Below, piece by piece: positions 60,549 through 64,000 of a stretch of 64,000 nt of DNA. The notes below the pieces were generated by a model. It ran no database searches. It saw nothing but the letters and a program-made list of their open reading frames with translations, and was not told where the DNA came from. Position numbers and translations under genes: made by a program. Source of the DNA: Desulfospira joergensenii DSM 10085 (GTDB lineage Bacteria > Desulfobacterota > Desulfobacteria > Desulfobacterales > Desulfobacteraceae); the NCBI RefSeq assembly GCF_000420085.1, contig NZ_ATUG01000002.1:248001-312000 (forward strand), read 5' to 3'. The first letter of the stretch is position 1; each line of letters begins with the position of its first letter.

Positions 60549-61930
60549 TGAAAAAAGGCATATTGGGGAGAATATTCATCTTTGGTTTTCTATTGCTGGC
60601 AGCTTCTTTTTCCCATGCAGGAGACAGGGAGATGCTGGAGCAGATCGAGGAAAGACTTTCAGGGGATCTTTCCATTCCGGATCTGCTTGTCTATGCCTAT
60701 GAATCAAATCCCCGGATAACCTCGTCAAAGGAATCATGGAAAGGTTTTATCGAAAATTTCCGGATCGGGAAGAGTTATCCCGACCCCCAGCTGGCCATCA
60801 CCTATTTCCCCTCCCCCATTGAAACCCGCCTGGGGCCCCAGGACTGGAATCTGACCCTTTCCCAGGCCATTCCCTTTCCCGGCCGCCTTGCGCAGAAGGG
60901 AAAGGTCCTTGAAGCAGATGCGGCCATTGCAAAGCTCCGGCTGGATAAAAGCGTAAAGACCCTGGTTCGGGACGTGACCGTTGCCTTTCATGAGCTTGCC
61001 TATATCCAGGCCGCCCTGGAGATCGCCCGGGCCAATCTGGGGGTGAACCGGCAGATGATGGAGATCAGCCAGAACGCCTATGCACGGGATAAGGCCTTGT
61101 TTTACGATGTTTCAAAGGCCCGGGCCCAGGCCGCCCAGGTCGAGTACGACCTTCTCCTGCTCCAGGAACTGGAGCAGACCCAGAAGACCCGGATCAACAC
61201 CCTTCTCAACCGGACGCCCGAGGCGGCACTGGGAAGGGCCCGGTCCCTGCCTCCCCGGGAAATTGTCTTTTCCCTGGATGAAATTTACGGCCTGGCCCTG
61301 GTCCATCAGGAAGACATTCTCATTGCAGACGAGACCCTTAACCGGTCCCGGGAGGCGGTCCGGCTGGCAGAACTTTCAACTCTGCCCACGTTTAAGCTGG
61401 GCCTGTTCTATGCCGGTATCGGCAGCCCCGACGTGGCAGCCCCCCCCTCCAACGCCGGTGACGATGCCGTGGGGGTCCAGTTCGGCCTGAACCTTCCCCT
61501 CTGGCAGGGAAAAAACAAGAGCCTGAAACTCAAGGCCCAGGCAGAAAAGGAAAAGGCCCGGGCGGACAAAACAGACGTTGTTAACACCCTCAAGGACCGG
61601 ATCAGCCGGCTCTGGTTCCGGCTCCGGAACTCCGGACGGCTGATTTCCCTGTACCGGGACGAGCTGATTCCCCAGGTCCGGGCCCAGGTGGAGACCGCCC
61701 AAACCTGGATGGACCAGGGAGAGGGGAGGATGGCCGATTTTCTGGAAATCCAGTCCACAGCCTATAATTTTGAGCTCTCCCTGGAACGGGCCAGGGCGGA
61801 TTACGGCCAGGCCCTGGTGAAGCTGGAGCAGGCAGCCGGCGTGATTCTGGACCGGAAAAAAAGCCGGGCCCCCCGCGGGAGTGAAGATCTTCTGCCAAAG
61901 GAAGCCGGGAACGGGGGAAGCCTGCCATGA
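60545..61930 (+). CDS. TolC-family outer-membrane efflux protein
   Basis: A 461-residue protein with signal peptide (FIFGFLLLAASFSHAG) and the repeated helical hairpin architecture of OEP/TolC proteins: DLLVYAYESNPRITSSKESWKG, QAIPFPGRLAQKGKVLEADA, GVQFGLNLPLWQGKNKSLKLKAQAEKEKA and MADFLEIQSTAYNFELSLERARADYGQALVKLEQAAG. It resembles the CusC/CzcC branch of heavy-metal efflux. Overlap ATGA with the phosphatase gene. Confidence 0.9.
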   Translation: MMKKGILGRIFIFGFLLLAASFSHAGDREMLEQIEERLSGDLSIPDLLVYAYESNPRITSSKESWKGFIENFRIGKSYPDPQLAITYFPSPIETRLGPQDWNLTLSQAIPFPGRLAQKGKVLEADAAIAKLRLDKSVKTLVRDVTVAFHELAYIQAALEIARANLGVNRQMMEISQNAYARDKALFYDVSKARAQAAQVEYDLLLLQELEQTQKTRINTLLNRTPEAALGRARSLPPREIVFSLDEIYGLALVHQEDILIADETLNRSREAVRLAELSTLPTFKLGLFYAGIGSPDVAAPPSNAGDDAVGVQFGLNLPLWQGKNKSLKLKAQAEKEKARADKTDVVNTLKDRISRLWFRLRNSGRLISLYRDELIPQVRAQVETAQTWMDQGEGRMADFLEIQSTAYNFELSLERARADYGQALVKLEQAAGVILDRKKSRAPRGSEDLLPKEAGNGGSLP

Positions 61931-63447
61931 AAAAAAGGTTCTTAATTTTAATTTTGTTTTTTGCCTCTGCCGGGTGGGCCCGGGCCGATTACGCAGGTAT
62001 GAAAAAGGAACTGGATACCTATCAGTCCCCGGATTTTTTCCCATCTTTTGAAGGTCCAGGACCGGTAAAGGAAGGCGTAAAACAAAGGCCGAAAACAGAC
62101 GAAATTGATGCGGTTTTCCGTTTAAAACAGGCCTTGGCTTCCGAACTGGAAAAATTTCGGTTTTTTATTCCGGCCGATCCTGCCCTGTTAAAGGAGATCC
62201 GTCTTCTGGCAGGAGACCAGGAAAAGTGCACGGCCCTCATCGAAAAACAGGTGGACCCGGAAGAGATACTGATCCTGGCCATCTCACGCAATCCAGGGCT
62301 CCGGGCCGCCAAAAAAGAGGTGAAGGCAAAACTTGCCGCCTATGACCAGGTCGCGTCCATGGATGATATCCTAAAGACCTATGATTCCTTTATCAAGGGA
62401 TCTGCAAACCGGGCCGGTCCTGATCCTGCCATGAAAAACAGTATCCGCCTGTCCTGGCCTTCCCCGGGCCTGACCGCCCTAAAGGGACGGGCCGTTGACG
62501 CCGATGCCGCCATTGCCCTTGAAAACCTGGCCATCATGGAAAAAAACATCATCACCCTTACCCGGAAGATCTATTGGGATCTTGCCCTGGTGGACGAATC
62601 GGCCCGGATCACCCGGGACACCATCAAGGCACTGGAACGGCTCCGGGAAGTGGCCACCTCCCTTTACAGGAGCGGCCGGACCAGCTTCCAGGATGTGATC
62701 AAGATCAATATCCGGCTGGCCCTGCTGGAACAGGACCTGGCCACCTATAGGCTTCAGCGCAGGAATATTGAGGCCCGGCTCCTTGAGAATCTCAACCTTC
62801 CGGCGGAATCCAGGGTCGGGGCCGTGGGACAATTGCCTCTCCTGCCCAAAATTCCCCTGCCTGAAACCCTCTATCCCGTTGCCGGAAAAGAGCGCCAGGA
62901 AATCAAACTCATCCGTCATAGAATAACCAAACTCCAGGCCATGGTGGAGATGGCCGAATCCATGACCGATGACTCCTTCAGCCTGGGGTTTTCATTTAAC
63001 GACCATGACTGGACCGGGACATCATCGGGATTTTTAAAAAAGACCCTGGCGTCTGGAAAAAACAACCAGCCCAAAAGGCCGTGGAACGGAATCGCCCAGC
63101 CCTGGCTGGAACAGACCCGTCAGGCCCTGGCCGGCCTGGAACAGAACCTGATCCAAGAGAAAAAAGCCTCTGAACGGATGATCCGGGAAGCCTGGTTTGA
63201 GGCGGATAAAAATCTAAGGGAACTCACCCTTTTTGAATCCAAGATCCTGGCCCTGTCCCAGTCTGCCCTGGATGTATCCTCCCGGGAATATGAGACCGGG
63301 TCCATTCCCTTTTCCCAGGCCATCAGCTCCTATACGGACTGGCTTGGAATACGGCTGGCCATTGCCGAAAAGCGGACCGGTCTCGGCAAGTCCGTGGCAG
63401 AACTGGAAAAAAGGATCGGCAAACCCATAATCCGGAAGATACGATGA
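61927..63447 (+). CDS. Second TolC-family outer-membrane protein
   Basis: A 506-residue exported protein (signal peptide ending WARA) with a 110-residue N-terminal extension before the OEP core (ILILAISRNPGLRAAKKEVKAKLAAYDQV, IRLSWPSPGLTALKGRAVDADAAIA, GSIPFSQAISSYTDWLGIRLAIAEKRTGLGKSVAELEKRIGKP). Two consecutive tolC-type genes in one efflux operon are unusual; the two proteins are clearly different in sequence. Four-base overlap at both ends (ATGA) places it firmly inside the operon. Confidence 0.87.
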   Translation: MKKRFLILILFFASAGWARADYAGMKKELDTYQSPDFFPSFEGPGPVKEGVKQRPKTDEIDAVFRLKQALASELEKFRFFIPADPALLKEIRLLAGDQEKCTALIEKQVDPEEILILAISRNPGLRAAKKEVKAKLAAYDQVASMDDILKTYDSFIKGSANRAGPDPAMKNSIRLSWPSPGLTALKGRAVDADAAIALENLAIMEKNIITLTRKIYWDLALVDESARITRDTIKALERLREVATSLYRSGRTSFQDVIKINIRLALLEQDLATYRLQRRNIEARLLENLNLPAESRVGAVGQLPLLPKIPLPETLYPVAGKERQEIKLIRHRITKLQAMVEMAESMTDDSFSLGFSFNDHDWTGTSSGFLKKTLASGKNNQPKRPWNGIAQPWLEQTRQALAGLEQNLIQEKKASERMIREAWFEADKNLRELTLFESKILALSQSALDVSSREYETGSIPFSQAISSYTDWLGIRLAIAEKRTGLGKSVAELEKRIGKPIIRKIR

Positions 63448-64000
63448 AAGAAAATATTAAAAAACTGGCAATCGTTGTCCTGGTGACTGCCCTGGCCACA
63501 GCAACGGGCACGGTTCTCCTGCTCAAGGTCACAGGCAAAAAGGCCCCGGCATCCCCGGCCGGGGAAAAATCCCAAGCTGAACAGGAACGAAAGATCATTT
63601 ACTGGAAAGCCCCCATGGATCCCACCGAGATCTATGATGAACCCGGCAAAAGCAAGATGGGCATGGACCTGGTACCGGTGTATGAGGATGAGGTGTCCGG
63701 CACCCAGGATACGGGGAAGCGGAAGATCGTCTACTGGAAGGCCCCCATGGACCCCACCGAAATATACGATGAGCCGGGCAAGAGCAAGATGGGTATGGAT
63801 CTTGTGCCGGTTTACGAGGACGAGCTCAAGGGGGGGGTGGACATAAAAATCAACCCGGTGGTTGAACAGAACATGGGACTGAGGGTGGCAAGGGTCGATA
63901 AAGGGATGCTCAACCATACCATCAGAACCTACGGCCATTTGACCTTTGACGAGACCCGTACCGGAATCGTCAGCGAAAAGGCCGGCGGGTGGATCGAAAA
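63444..64000 (+). CDS. CusB-like periplasmic adaptor with duplicated heavy-metal-binding domain, 3' truncated
   Basis: The frame is open to the window end (185 codons). An N-terminal membrane helix (IVVLVTALATATGTVLLL) is followed by two copies of a 34-residue domain, KIIYWKAPMDPTEIYDEPGK...MGMDLVPVYEDE, then the start of the adaptor core (INPVVEQNMGLRVARVDKG...TYGHLTFDETR), as in CusB/HlyD-type RND adaptors for Cu/Ag or related metals. Usually one such domain is present. Start overlaps the second tolC stop by 4 bp. An RND pump gene is expected beyond the window. Confidence 0.88.
   Translation, partial: MKENIKKLAIVVLVTALATATGTVLLLKVTGKKAPASPAGEKSQAEQERKIIYWKAPMDPTEIYDEPGKSKMGMDLVPVYEDEVSGTQDTGKRKIVYWKAPMDPTEIYDEPGKSKMGMDLVPVYEDELKGGVDIKINPVVEQNMGLRVARVDKGMLNHTIRTYGHLTFDETRTGIVSEKAGGWIE
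63591..63692 (+). repeat. Heavy-metal-binding domain repeat, copy 1
   Basis: 102-nt unit encoding 34 residues, nearly identical at the protein level to copy 2 but differing at many third codon positions. Confidence 0.85.
63723..63824 (+). repeat. Heavy-metal-binding domain repeat, copy 2
   Basis: 102-nt unit 132 nt downstream of copy 1. One conservative residue change (I to V) is seen in the conserved block; synonymous differences show that the duplication is not recent. Confidence 0.85.

Noticed and set aside
1..64000. CRISPR arrays, tRNA or rRNA genes, insertion sequences
   Set aside because: No regularly spaced repeats, cloverleaf-like sequence, rRNA segments or transposase frames were recognised by eye; short tRNAs could have been missed.

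Overview
The window looks like a chromosome segment of a strictly anaerobic, probably sulfate-reducing, member of the Desulfobacterales (Desulfobacterota). This is inferred from gene content: multihaem c-type cytochromes beside HdrD-like Fe-S oxidoreductases, a 2-oxoacid:ferredoxin oxidoreductase, an aldehyde:ferredoxin-oxidoreductase-like protein, MtaA/UroD-type methyltransferases, sigma-54 control and several in-frame UGA (selenocysteine) codons. No dsr, apr, rRNA or tRNA gene was seen, so the taxonomic call is inference.

Layout. 1-7.1 kb: a flavoprotein plus tetrahaem cytochrome (a split flavocytochrome c), an MBL-fold enzyme, an Old Yellow Enzyme and a DctP-type binding protein paired with a Cache/PAS sensor. 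7.1-14.4 kb: a KOR operon (GltD-like, korA, korB) divergent from a TPP riboswitch, thiM and an Nramp-like transporter. 14.5-21.6 kb: a membrane redox module with about 13 haem c sites, two cytochrome b proteins, an HdrD-like subunit and a CobW GTPase. 21.7-33.4 kb: a catabolic island (short AOR-like protein with ferredoxin, GntR regulator, FAD oxidase, Fe-S oxidoreductase, permease, methyltransferase, ureohydrolase, methylmalonate-semialdehyde-type dehydrogenase). 33.6-39.6 kb: part of a Nit1C-type cluster (radical SAM-GNAT fusion, AIR-synthase-like) with an esterase and a second aldehyde dehydrogenase.

39.6-46.1 kb is the most unusual region. It is a minus-strand operon of a UroD/MtaA-family methyltransferase, four small thioredoxin-fold proteins (five domains) and a CobW-type GTPase. 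Three UGA codons sit exactly where homologous proteins in this same window have redox or metal-binding Cys. Each is followed by a hairpin suited to a bacterial SECIS. I therefore read three split ORFs as three selenoproteins. Upstream lie a sigma-54-like promoter, two near-identical 23-nt elements and the gene for a PAS-GAF-PAS sigma-54 activator, so the unit looks like a self-contained regulated system.

46.4-64 kb: a hicB relic, a NarL-type two-component pair, a cobalamin set (adenosyltransferase, B12-domain-like protein without its His, MeaB), a SARP/NB-ARC/TPR regulator, and an NtrB/NtrC-type pair divergent from a sigma-54-promoted operon for a SpoIIE phosphatase, two TolC proteins and a CusB-like adaptor that runs off the end of the window.
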